Origin: Streptomyces pinistramenti
GTDB taxonomy: Bacteria; Actinomycetota; Actinomycetes; Streptomycetales; Streptomycetaceae
Assembly (NCBI RefSeq): GCF_020564935.1
Contig: NZ_JAJCXB010000003.1
Location: 62,001 to 126,000, forward strand
Direction of reading: 5' to 3'
Length of the DNA stretch: 64,000 nucleotides
Of this stretch, positions 43,501 through 51,426 are shown in pieces. A program made the position numbers and the translations under genes. The notes under the pieces were generated by a model, which was given only the letters and a program-made list of their open reading frames with translations, was not told the DNA's origin and ran no database searches. Position 1 is the first letter of the stretch. Each line of letters starts with the position of its first letter.

Positions 43501-45409
43501 CGACACCACCGCCGTGCTCACCGCCCTGCTGCAACTGCGCGCCGACGCGGGACTGCTCCGCTTCACCCCGGAAACCCGCGCCACAGCTCAGCTGTTCTGG
43601 CGCCACGGCACCGACCACACCGCCCGCACCCTGTGGACCACCCGCGCGCACTCCCTGGCCCGCGCCCGCGCCCGCTTCGGCCGCCGCGCGGACACCGCCG
43701 AACTGGCCGCCGAACTGACGCAGGCCGCCACCCGCTTCCTGACGGACACCGGCCTGCCGCCCGCCGACGCGGCACCAGACCCCCACGGCCCGGCCGGCCT
43801 CGGCGGCTACCTCGTCGAGGAACTGGCCGCCGGCCGCCCGCACTTCGCCACCGGAGCCGCCGCCCGCGCCCTGCTGGCCGGCTTCCGGCAGGCACTCGGC
43901 GGCCCCGAATCCACCGCCGTCAAGGAATTCGCCGAGGACCTGCGCGCCCTCGGCGAAGACCTGGCCGCCCGCCACCACCTCGTCACCGCCTGGCTGCGCG
44001 GCTACGCCGACGACCGCGGCGCGCCCCGCGACGACCTCGCCGAGGCCGCCGCCATCGAACTGTGCGGCCCTGACCTGCCGCGCCGCGAGATCGACGCACC
44101 CGTCGCCACTGTCGTCGGCGGACTGCTCGGCAGCCACCCCCGGATCCGCGCCGACGGCACCCTGCCGCTGCGCCTGGACGAACTCCTCGCCCGCACCCGC
44201 ACCTTCCGCACCACCCGCGTCCCCGCACACCGCGCCTACACCCGCCGCCGCACCGCCCTCCTCGCCGCCGAACGCCGCCGGCTGCGGCTGGACTCCTACC
44301 GCCCCGACGTCCTGCCCTCCTTCGTCCGCAGCCGCCTCATCGACGAGGTGTACCTGCCGCTCATCGGCGACAACCTCGCCAAGCAGCTCGGTGCGGCCGG
44401 CGACGAACGGCGCACCGACAGCCAGGGCCTGCTGCTGCTCCTGTCACCGCCCGGCTACGGCAAGACGACCCTGCTGGAATACGTCGCCGCCCGCCTCGGC
44501 CTGGTCCTCGTCACCGTCGACGGCCCCGCCCTCGGCCACGGCACCACCTCCCTCGACCCGGCCGCGGCCCCCGACGCCGCCGCCCGCCGCGAGGTGGAGA
44601 AGATCTCGTTCGCGCTGGAGATGGGCAGCAACGTCCTCCTCCACCTCGACGACATCCAGCACACCTCGCCCGAACTGCTCCAGAAGTTCATCCCGCTCTG
44701 CGACGCGCAGCGCCGCATGGAAGGCGTGTGGGACGGCCGGGCGCGCAGCTACGACCTGCGCGGCAAGCGCTTCGCGGTCTGCATGTCCGGCAACCCGTAC
44801 ACCGAGTCGGGACAGCGCTTCCGGCTGCCCGACATGCTCGCCAACCGCGCGGACGTCTGGAACCTCGGCGACGTCCTCACCGGCAAGGAAGACCTCTTCG
44901 CGCTCTCCCACATCGAGAACGCCCTCACCGCCAACCCCGTCCTCGCCCCGCTCGCCGCCCGCGACCGCGCCGACACCGCCCTGCTGGTCCGGCTCGCCCA
45001 GAACGCCCCGGCCGCCCGCGCCGACCTGCTCGCCCACCCGTACGCCCCGGAAGAGCTGGAGCAGATCCTCGCCGTGCTGCGCAAGCTGTTGCGCGTGCGG
45101 CGCACGGTGCTCGACGTCAACCGCGCTTACCTCGCCTCCGCCTCCCAGGCGGACACCACCCGCACCGAACCGCCGTTCCTGCTCCAGGGCTCCTACCGCA
45201 ACACCAACAAGCTCGCGGCGCGCCTGGTCCCCGTGATGAACGACACGGAAGTCGACGCGCTGATCGACGACCACTACCGCAGCGAGGCGCAGACGCTGAC
45301 CGGCGGCGCCGAGGCCAACCTGCTCAAGCTCGCCGAGATCCGCGGCCGCCTCACCGGCGACGCGGCCCGCCGCTGGCAGGAGGTGAAGGCCACCTGGCGG
45401 GCCCGCTGA
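40517..45409 (+). CDS. Giant AAA ATPase, DUF3686 ('DNA repair ATPase') family
   Basis: At 1630 residues this is the largest gene here. The N-terminal two-thirds includes a beta-rich DUF3686-type region (about 150-440, RQARLLQLRRTDTLLLAVFR; KESADRHLVYHTRT) and long helical, probably coiled-coil, segments (about 500-880). The C-terminal AAA module has Walker A LSPPGYGKTTLLEYVA near residue 1311, Walker B NVLLHLDDIQH near 1376, and sensor CMSGNPYTESGQRF. Databases name this family a DNA-repair ATPase; evidence for repair is thin, and its steady pairing with flotillin and NfeD-like genes suggests membrane-stress work instead (inference). Start GTG 40517; 111 bases after flotillin. Confidence 0.85.
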   Translation: MNTDNAQHTPPATAAADPGGSVADGTYEVLLGRLAAAADDLATRAGTLNTRRTEAFGGTAQELLATGRLHTAAACLPRDIAQVGGHLLFGHHPPVAAGTEGAPTTVADVLALHRLAGDHVEPAAPGALPGLLDDPRFLHDFDELHRYYRQARLLQLRRTDTLLLAVFRTGDRLTDIRALRWRIAADGTPSYLDAKGERDLTLPPPHDVTWTPATREDHVAGRHPHIAVQDTVYVSTSGGALTLKADNDTTTADGIHREPVDEPLQSLADADVAHARVGPLILLRIRPYKESADRHLVYHTRTRTAVRIDAIGQACRTLPEDQGIVFPGGYHLTTGATRTFDTGTRGLEFVRAVRSPNGEDLLYVFQDRAEGRTLLLPYNVIREEAAAPLTTRGYALFDDGTLAVLRDRGPEPARVHPLQIWRTPFTSDAYTAALPQGEGPLARIGNAELVRGISDVLAVARMTAGTEPSAAVFDAIAAAAARAADTHHWLADPELGAPAEPLATVRATASQVIDEFARVTALRERAAEQLAEAETRTTALVRRIRADRPESADTWVRHLAALRHAQGHLESLRETRNTDTDRIDTLTAALADDLAATGRRAVAFLSADDAFAATHRTVAGLTDQAAAIGAAADAAPLAARIDEQAEALRIVTDVVGTLDLPDTTVRTAVLTRLGDVLGAVNRARATLESRRRTLADAEGREEFAAHFALLGQALAGALADAASPEECDEQLGRLLLQVENLEARFAGTDDGAATGQDDRTARIAARREEISEAFAARKQAQLDERARRTDRLAASADRVLTTVTRHARALDTADEVHAYFAADPLVAKVRATAEKLRALADPVRAGELEGRLAAARQEAGRALRDRADLYDTAGTLRLGRHRFAVNTQPLDLTLVPYEGRLAFAVTGTDYRAPAADDRLTADRAFWDQPLPSESPAVYRAEHLAALLLDRAETGEDDLTLDTLRAAAADGTLAGLVGRAAQDRYDEGYDRGVHDHDTTAVLTALLQLRADAGLLRFTPETRATAQLFWRHGTDHTARTLWTTRAHSLARARARFGRRADTAELAAELTQAATRFLTDTGLPPADAAPDPHGPAGLGGYLVEELAAGRPHFATGAAARALLAGFRQALGGPESTAVKEFAEDLRALGEDLAARHHLVTAWLRGYADDRGAPRDDLAEAAAIELCGPDLPRREIDAPVATVVGGLLGSHPRIRADGTLPLRLDELLARTRTFRTTRVPAHRAYTRRRTALLAAERRRLRLDSYRPDVLPSFVRSRLIDEVYLPLIGDNLAKQLGAAGDERRTDSQGLLLLLSPPGYGKTTLLEYVAARLGLVLVTVDGPALGHGTTSLDPAAAPDAAARREVEKISFALEMGSNVLLHLDDIQHTSPELLQKFIPLCDAQRRMEGVWDGRARSYDLRGKRFAVCMSGNPYTESGQRFRLPDMLANRADVWNLGDVLTGKEDLFALSHIENALTANPVLAPLAARDRADTALLVRLAQNAPAARADLLAHPYAPEELEQILAVLRKLLRVRRTVLDVNRAYLASASQADTTRTEPPFLLQGSYRNTNKLAARLVPVMNDTEVDALIDDHYRSEAQTLTGGAEANLLKLAEIRGRLTGDAARRWQEVKATWRAR

Positions 45410-45430
45410 GAGCCCGGGTCCGAGGCCGGC

Positions 45431-45458
45431 GCCCCGCCGCGGCGGCACCCGGCGGGGC
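45431..45458 (+). terminator. Hairpin after the giant ATPase gene
   Basis: GCCCCGCCG (45431-45439) pairs perfectly with CGGCGGGGC (45450-45458), 10-nt loop, 22 bases after the stop. Confidence 0.55.
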
Positions 45459-45618
45459 CTCCTGCACCCCTCGTCGGTATCCGGCGGACGAGTCGTGCAG
45501 ATCGTGTGCAGGTGGCGGGACGCCCGGCGGGCTTCCGGCCAGGCCGGGCGGGGGGACACCCGGCGGCGGGCCGTCCGCCCGCGAGGGAGGCGGGTGGGCG
45601 ACGGCCTTGACGAAGGCT

Positions 45619-45624
45619 TAGCAT
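45619..45624 (+). promoter_or_regulatory. -10 box of a probable leaderless kimA-like transcript
   Basis: TAGCAT fits TANNNT and ends seven bases before the GTG at 45632, the same geometry as the thioesterase promoter. No ribosome-binding site lies between. A TTGACG at 45607 is too close to be its -35. Confidence 0.4.
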
Positions 45625-45631
45625 CCTCTGC

Positions 45632-47683
45632 GTGTCCAAACTGACCGACGTGCCCAAACGCATCTTGATCGGGCGCGCACTGCGCAGCGACAAGCTCGGC
45701 GAGACCCTTCTCCCCAAGCGCATCGCACTCCCCGTCTTCGCCTCCGACCCGCTCTCCTCCGTGGCCTACGCGCCGGGCGAGGTGCTGCTGGTGCTGTCCG
45801 TCGCGGGTGTGTCGGCGTACCACTTCAGCCCGTGGATCGCGGTCGCCGTCGTGGTGCTGATGTTCACCGTCGTGGCGTCGTACCGGCAGAACGTGCACGC
45901 GTACCCGAGCGGCGGCGGCGACTACGAGGTCGCCAACACCAACCTCGGACCCAAGGCCGGTCTGACCGTGGCCAGCGCCCTGCTGGTCGACTACGTCCTG
46001 ACCGTCGCGGTCTCCATCTCATCGGGCGTGGAGAACCTCGGCTCCGCGATCCCGTTCGTCGTCGAGCACAAGACGCTCTGCGCCATCGCCACCATCGTGC
46101 TGCTGACCTTGATGAACCTGCGCGGCGTCAAGGAATCCGGCAAGCTCTTCGCCATCCCGACGTACGTCTTCGTCGCCGGTGTCTTCATCATGATCCTCTG
46201 GGGTGCGTTCCGCGGCCTGATCATGGGCGACTCGATGAAGGCCCCCACCGCCGACTTCACCGTCCACGCCGAACACCAGGGCCTGGCCGGCTTCGCCCTG
46301 GTCTTCCTGCTGCTGCGCGCCTTCTCCTCCGGCTGCGCCGCGCTCACCGGCGTCGAGGCGATCAGCAACGGCGTGCCCGCCTTCCGCAAGCCGAAGTCCA
46401 AGAACGCCGCCAGCACCCTCGCCCTCATGGGCGGCCTGGCCGTCACCATGTTCTGCGGCATCATCGCCCTGGCCATGGCCACCGACGTCAAGATGGCCGA
46501 GTCGCCGGCCAAGGACCTGCTGCACCACGGCGTCCCGGTCGGCTCCGGCTTCACCCAGGACCCGGTCATCTCGCAGGTCGCCGCCGCGGTCTTCGGCAGC
46601 GGCTCGTTCCTCTTCGTCGTGCTGGCCGCCGCCACCGCCCTGGTCCTCTTCCTCGCCGCCAACACCGCCTACAACGGCTTCCCGCTGCTCGGCTCGATCC
46701 TTGCCCAGGACCGCTACCTGCCGCGCCAGCTGCACACCCGCGGCGACCGGCTGGCGTTCTCCAACGGCATCGTGCTGCTGGCCGGCGCGGCCGCCGTCCT
46801 CGTCTACATCTACGGCGCGGACTCCACCCGCCTGATCCAGCTCTACATCGTCGGCGTCTTCGTCTCCTTCACACTCAGCCAGATCGGCATGGTCCGGCAC
46901 TGGAACCGCCACCTGCGCGCCGAGAAGTCCGTCGCCGCCCGCCGCCGGATGCACCGCTCCCGCGCGATCAACGCGTTCGGCGCCACCTTCACCGGCCTCG
47001 TCCTGATCGTCGTGCTGCTGACGAAGTTCACGCACGGCGCCTGGGTCGCGCTGCTCGGCATGGTCATATTCTTCGTGACGATGAGTGCCATCCGACGGCA
47101 CTACGATCGGGTCGCCGACGAGATCGCCGCTGAGGAAACCCCCGACGACGAGGTCGTCCGCCCTTCCCGGGTACACGCCATAGTCCTGGTCTCCAAGGTG
47201 CACAAGCCCACCCTGCGCGCCCTGAACTACGCCAAGCTGATGCGCTCCGACACCCTCGAAGCACTCAGCGTCGACGTCGACCCGGCCGACACCAAGGCAC
47301 TGCGCGCCGAGTGGGAACGCCGCGGCATTGAGGTCCCCCTCAAGGTCCTCGCCTCCCCGTACCGCGAGATCACCCGCCCGATCATCGACTACGTCAAGTC
47401 GCTGCGCCGGGAGAGCCCGCGCGACGCCGTCTCCGTCTACATCCCGGAATACGTCGTCGGCCACTGGTACGAGCACCTCCTCCACAACCAGAGCGCCCTG
47501 CGCCTCAAGGGCCGGCTCCTGTTCACCCCCGGCGTCATGGTCACCTCCGTGCCCTGGCAGCTCGACTCCTCCGAGGCCGCCAAGCGGCGGGCCCGCAAGC
47601 GCGCCGAGTGGAACGCGCCGGGTGCCGTCCGCCGCGGCCCTGTCACCCAGCCGAAGAAGGACAAGGCGGCCACCAAGAAGTAG
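45632..47683 (+). CDS. APC/KUP-superfamily permease, KimA-like potassium importer
   Basis: This 683-residue permease has about twelve helices (residues 35-470) and a C-terminal cytoplasmic domain with a universal-stress-like fold (about 500-660, HAIVLVSKVHKPTLRALNYAK ... YVVGHWYEHLLHNQSALRLK). Sequence landmarks match Bacillus KimA (YdaO), a proton-coupled K+ importer: SSVAYAPGEVLLVL, YPSGGGDYEVAN, LLVDYVLTVAVSISSG, LLRAFSSGCAALTGVEAISN, LFLAANTAYNGFPLL and TRGDRLAFSNGI. Automated tools would call it an amino-acid permease. The neighbouring TrkA and Kdp genes support the potassium reading. I saw no convincing c-di-AMP riboswitch in the 222 bases upstream. Confidence 0.8.
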   Translation: MSKLTDVPKRILIGRALRSDKLGETLLPKRIALPVFASDPLSSVAYAPGEVLLVLSVAGVSAYHFSPWIAVAVVVLMFTVVASYRQNVHAYPSGGGDYEVANTNLGPKAGLTVASALLVDYVLTVAVSISSGVENLGSAIPFVVEHKTLCAIATIVLLTLMNLRGVKESGKLFAIPTYVFVAGVFIMILWGAFRGLIMGDSMKAPTADFTVHAEHQGLAGFALVFLLLRAFSSGCAALTGVEAISNGVPAFRKPKSKNAASTLALMGGLAVTMFCGIIALAMATDVKMAESPAKDLLHHGVPVGSGFTQDPVISQVAAAVFGSGSFLFVVLAAATALVLFLAANTAYNGFPLLGSILAQDRYLPRQLHTRGDRLAFSNGIVLLAGAAAVLVYIYGADSTRLIQLYIVGVFVSFTLSQIGMVRHWNRHLRAEKSVAARRRMHRSRAINAFGATFTGLVLIVVLLTKFTHGAWVALLGMVIFFVTMSAIRRHYDRVADEIAAEETPDDEVVRPSRVHAIVLVSKVHKPTLRALNYAKLMRSDTLEALSVDVDPADTKALRAEWERRGIEVPLKVLASPYREITRPIIDYVKSLRRESPRDAVSVYIPEYVVGHWYEHLLHNQSALRLKGRLLFTPGVMVTSVPWQLDSSEAAKRRARKRAEWNAPGAVRRGPVTQPKKDKAATKK

Positions 47684-47819
47684 CGGCGGCGGCCCCGCGG
47701 GGCGGGCGGCGGCCGCGGCACAAGGCACGGCACGACGGCACGTAGACTCGAAGGCTGTCGTCCCGCCGTACCCGGCCGCGGCCCCGCCGCGCCACCCCCA
47801 CCTTTGGAGCTTCGCCGCC

Positions 47820-49148
47820 ATGCAGACAGAACCCGAGAAGTCGCTGGTCGGCGCGGAGTACGAGGTCGAGGTCGGCCCGGTCGCGCACGGCGGCCACTGC
47901 ATCGCCCGCACCGACGAGGGCCAGGTCCTCTTCGTGCGGCACGCACTCCCCGGCGAGCGGGTCACCGCCCGCGTCACCGACGGCGAGGAGGGCGCCCGCT
48001 TCCTGCGCGCCGACGCCGTCGAGATCCACACCCCCTCCAAGGACCGCGTCGAGGCGCCCTGCCCCTTCTCGGGCCCCGGCAAGTGCGGCGGCTGCGACTG
48101 GCAGCACGCCGCCCCCGGCGCCCAGCGCCGCCTCAAGGGCGCGGTGATCACCGAACAGCTGGAGCGGCTGGCCGGCCTCACCCCCGAGGACGCCCGCTGG
48201 GACGGCACCGTCGAGCCGGCCCCCGGCGACAAGGTCGCCAAGGGCGAGGTCCCGGCCTGGCGCACCCGCGTCCAGTACGCCGTCGACGCCGAGGGCCGCG
48301 CGGGCCTGCGCAAGCACCGCTCCCATGAGGTCGAGCCGGTCACCCACTGCCTGATCGCCGCCCCCGGCGTCTCCGAACTGGGCATCGAGCAGCGCGAGTG
48401 GCCGCAGATCGCCTCCGTCGAAGCGATTGCCGCCACCGGCTCCCACGACCGCCAGGTCATCCTCACCCCCCAGCCCGGCGGCCGCCTCCCCCTCGTCGAG
48501 CTCGACAAGCCCGTCTCGGTCCTCCGCGTCGACGAGAAGGACGGCGGCGTCCACCGCGTCCACGGCCGCCCCTTCGTCCGCGAACGCGCCGCCGACCGCA
48601 CCTGGCGGGTCGGCAACGGCGGCTTCTGGCAGGTCCACCCGAAGGCCGCCGACCTCCTCGTCGAGGCCGTCATGCAGGGCCTGATGCCGAAGAAGGGCGA
48701 CATGGCCCTCGACCTCTACTGCGGCGTCGGCCTCTTCGCCGGAGCCCTGGCCGAACGCGTCGGCGACAAGGGCGCCGTCCTCGGCATCGAATCCGGCAAG
48801 CGCGCCGTCGAGGACGCCCGCCACAACCTCCAGGACCTCGACCGCGTCCGCATCGAACACGGCAAGGTCGAGACGATCCTCCCCCGCACCGGCATCACCG
48901 ACGCCGACCTCGTCGTCCTCGACCCCCCGCGCGCCGGCGCCGGCCGGAACACCGTCACCCAACTCGCCGCCCTCACCCCCCGCCGCATCGCCTACGTCGC
49001 CTGCGACCCGGCCGCCCTCGCCCGCGACCTGAAGTACTTCCGGGAGGCCGGGTATGTGCCTCGGCGGATGCGGGCGTTCGATCTGTTTCCTGTGACCCAC
49101 CATGTGGAGTGCGTGGCGATCCTTGAGAGGGCATCGAAGGGCGTCTGA
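47820..49148 (+). CDS. Class I SAM-dependent RNA methyltransferase (TrmA/RlmD family)
   Basis: This 442-residue uracil-C5 RNA methyltransferase has a TRAM RNA-binding domain (about 5-70). A [4Fe-4S] cysteine set follows: C81, C89 and C92 in APCPFSGPGKCGGC, plus a fourth in THCLI. The SAM site is ALDLYCGVGLFAGAL, and the catalytic cysteine is in RIAYVACDPAALARDL. The target (tRNA or rRNA uridine) cannot be told. A -10-like TAGACT lies at 47743. The last ~35 codons (from about 49040) switch from C-ending to G/T-ending codons, as if the 3' end had a different origin. Confidence 0.9.
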   Translation: MQTEPEKSLVGAEYEVEVGPVAHGGHCIARTDEGQVLFVRHALPGERVTARVTDGEEGARFLRADAVEIHTPSKDRVEAPCPFSGPGKCGGCDWQHAAPGAQRRLKGAVITEQLERLAGLTPEDARWDGTVEPAPGDKVAKGEVPAWRTRVQYAVDAEGRAGLRKHRSHEVEPVTHCLIAAPGVSELGIEQREWPQIASVEAIAATGSHDRQVILTPQPGGRLPLVELDKPVSVLRVDEKDGGVHRVHGRPFVRERAADRTWRVGNGGFWQVHPKAADLLVEAVMQGLMPKKGDMALDLYCGVGLFAGALAERVGDKGAVLGIESGKRAVEDARHNLQDLDRVRIEHGKVETILPRTGITDADLVVLDPPRAGAGRNTVTQLAALTPRRIAYVACDPAALARDLKYFREAGYVPRRMRAFDLFPVTHHVECVAILERASKGV

Positions 49149-49298
49149 CCTGCGGTTTTTCGCGTGCGCAGGATGTGTGGTGTGGGCGTTACGGGTGATA
49201 TCTTGTCGCACATTCGACGCGCGTGAGGCCTTTCTGACGCACGTTTGACGCATGTCCTGATGGATCGTCAGGGGTGCGGTCCTGCAGGTGGCGGTGCG

Positions 49299-50813
49299 TC
49301 AGGTGCGGTCTTCCGGGGCCCCTTCTTTGCTGTCTCTTGGTGAAGCCTTGCCGGTTATGGCCTGATTTGGGGCCTGGGGGGAGCGGGGTCCGCAGGGGCT
49401 TCGACGGCCGAGGAAAGGCTCAAGGTCTGCTCCGCTGGGCTGCGGCGGTATGGGTAGCTTTGGTGCCGAGGCGGACTCGGTGAGCTGTTGAAGGTGGGCG
49501 TCTGCGAACGCGAGCCACGCCTCGATCTCGGTCCTTTCCTGCCCGGGAAGCAGTGACGTGGCGTGGTCGCGCACCGCTGTGACGTACTCGGTCAGGCGCT
49601 TGGCCTGGTGCCAGGCGTCTACCTGTTCTTCGAGGTGCTTGACGCGATAGGTGTGGGTGTGTGCGGCGCGGGCTTTGAGCGCGGCGCTTTCCCAGTTCTG
49701 CCCTGCCGCCTCCTGGTGCTGCTCGTCTGCGTGGCGGTCGCGTTCCGCGGCTTCGCCGCGAAGGTCGACTTCTTGCACGATTTCGGCGAGTTGGTCTTCC
49801 AGAGGTCGGTCGGGGAGATCGGTCCCTTCGTTGCCGCGGTGCGGGCTGCCGCCGCGGAGGATGAAACACAGCCGGTTGGCGGGGGTGTGGTCGAAGCGGG
49901 GGATGCGCATCCATGTGTGCTTCTTGGCGTCGGCAAGTTCCTTGTCGGTGGGGATGTGTGCGCTGCGGTTCTGTTCCTGGAGGACGAGGAAGCCGACCGT
50001 TGCGTCTCGGGCGGTGATGGTGAAGTGGGGTGGTGCGCTGCGGCGTCGATGCGATGGGGGAGCGCCCTGCGTGGGGCCGAGTGCTGCCGTGTGGCCTTGC
50101 GATGCGGTGGTGGTGATGAGTGCCTGGATGATGCGCAGGGCGCGCCCTTGAACGGGTTTGGTCAGGCCCATGGGCTGAGCCTGCTTTGAAGTGCGATGTG
50201 CGATCACCACCGAATGAGGTCGGGTCAATCGCGCCGGTACGGGGACCGGGGCGGGTTCGATATGGCGCCAAGCTGGGATGTCGATGAGCTTGATTTCGTA
50301 GCCGCGGCGGGTCTGCTTTCCGCGAAGATCCTGGGTGTGCGGGATCTTGCCGGACTTGCGTGCGGCGTTGACCCGTGATGCCCAATTGACCGTGTGTGGG
50401 CCGGATTCGACGTGCTTGACGAGGAAGTTGTTGTTGGCGCTTAGCTCTTTGAGGAGCTGGTCGGCGGTGTAGTTCGTGCGGGCCTTCGGAACGGGATGGG
50501 GCCGTGGCGGCGTCAGCGTTCCCCCGGGCACTTCAGATGCTTCGCCGCTGCGCTCTCCGGGGCTGGTGTCGCCGTTTGCGAGGTACTGCCGACCCTTGTC
50601 GGTGAGTTGGGCGTTCCAATGCCCCCGGCGTTTGATGACTTTGATCAATCCTCGGCTTTGCCAAGCCTGAGTGCTGACCTTGTATGTGCTGTCCGGCCAA
50701 ATCCCTTCAGGACACCCCTGGTCCACCCGGTCGAGAACGTCCTGCTGTCGCTCGTTCAGGCCCCTGTGCGTGCGGCCCTCCTGCGGATCCCCGGGCGTGC
50801 TACCCGGAGGCAA
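49299..50813 (-). CDS. Unrecognised 504-residue protein with N-terminal winged-helix-like domain
   Basis: I do not recognise this protein. Residues 18-80 (LNERQQDVLDRVDQGCPEGI ... GLIKVIKRRGHWNAQLTDKGRQYL) look like a winged helix. A second conserved-looking block (about 112-180) has ADQLLKELSANNNFLVKHVE and RRGYEIKLIDIPAWRH. A third (about 265-325) is FTITARDATVGFLVLQEQNR ... TWMRIPRFDHTPANRLCFIL. The C-terminal third is charged and helical. The start is TTG 50813, preceded by GGGAG and just after an in-frame stop. Third-position GC is lower than in core genes, which suggests transfer. No transposase or integrase is nearby. Confidence 0.6.
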   Translation of the reverse strand: MPPGSTPGDPQEGRTHRGLNERQQDVLDRVDQGCPEGIWPDSTYKVSTQAWQSRGLIKVIKRRGHWNAQLTDKGRQYLANGDTSPGERSGEASEVPGGTLTPPRPHPVPKARTNYTADQLLKELSANNNFLVKHVESGPHTVNWASRVNAARKSGKIPHTQDLRGKQTRRGYEIKLIDIPAWRHIEPAPVPVPARLTRPHSVVIAHRTSKQAQPMGLTKPVQGRALRIIQALITTTASQGHTAALGPTQGAPPSHRRRSAPPHFTITARDATVGFLVLQEQNRSAHIPTDKELADAKKHTWMRIPRFDHTPANRLCFILRGGSPHRGNEGTDLPDRPLEDQLAEIVQEVDLRGEAAERDRHADEQHQEAAGQNWESAALKARAAHTHTYRVKHLEEQVDAWHQAKRLTEYVTAVRDHATSLLPGQERTEIEAWLAFADAHLQQLTESASAPKLPIPPQPSGADLEPFLGRRSPCGPRSPQAPNQAITGKASPRDSKEGAPEDRT

Positions 50814-50880
50814 TGCCCGTCGCTCCCGCAGAAAATCCGGGCATCATGAGAGGACCTTTGAGACGTGCTGCGCGGGCTGT

Positions 50881-51221
50881 TTACAGCGAGAACAGCTCTT
50901 CCTGGTAGTTCTCGACGATGTCGCGCCGCGGATGGAAGAAGCCAGCAGCATGAACGTCCTGGGTTGCTTGGCCAGGTTGCCGACGAAGCAGTGGACGACG
51001 TGGTCCGGCGCGAACATCCAGGTGAACCAGCGCTCCCGCAGCTTCTCCTCCACGCCCTGCTGCTCGTACTGGCGCAGGTACTTGCGGTACGACTCGCCGG
51101 CCTCCCGGTCCCGGAAAGCCATGTCGTGACCGGTGCAGTCGGAGACGTTGCAGCGGAAGCGGTAGCGGAACTCCAGTGGCACCCATTCCAGTTGGCGCAG
51201 GTCCTGGTCGAGGAGATCCAT
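50881..51221 (-). pseudogene. Frameshifted remnant of an actinobacterial hypothetical protein
   Basis: From ATG 51221 the frame reads MDLLDQDLRQLEWVPLEFRYRF, then RCNVSDCTGHDMAFRDREAGE and HCFVGNLAKQPRTFMLLA. It then loses sense at about 50942-50948. Shifting by one base restores GFFHPRRDIVENYQEELFSL and a TAA at 50881. One missing G in CTGCTGG(G)C explains this. The conserved C-x4-C-x-G-H core belongs, by memory, to a family whose full members are longer at the N-terminus, so the piece is probably truncated as well. Inactive gene or sequencing error. Confidence 0.65.
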
Positions 51222-51426
51222 CTGATCCGTCCTGTGCCGGATGGGTTCCGCGCCGGACACACGTCGCCTGTGGTGAAGACGCTGGGCAGGCCGGTGCGGG
51301 GTGAGGGGCCTCGGACTTGATGCAGCCACAGCAGGCGGGGTAACCGTCTCGGCCGGAGTCCGGGCGATCGAGCTGTCGCCGGGGTGCTGCGTGCTGATGA
51401 ACCGCACAGGCAGCGGCTGCCGAGCC

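Noticed and set aside
40468..44073. 1201-codon plus-strand frame overlapping the giant ATPase gene
   Set aside because: Arginine/proline/histidine-rich out-of-frame translation; the overlapping frame has Walker motifs and normal codon use.
45410..45631. Possible c-di-AMP (ydaO) riboswitch before the KimA-like gene
   Set aside because: I could not match the conserved core, the region is nearly pure GC hairpins, and a -10 box sits almost at the start codon.
49234..49302. CTGACGCAC / GTGCGTCAG inverted repeat after the RNA methyltransferase
   Set aside because: Nine bases with a 51-base loop is weak in this composition; no basis for calling an attachment site or transposon end.
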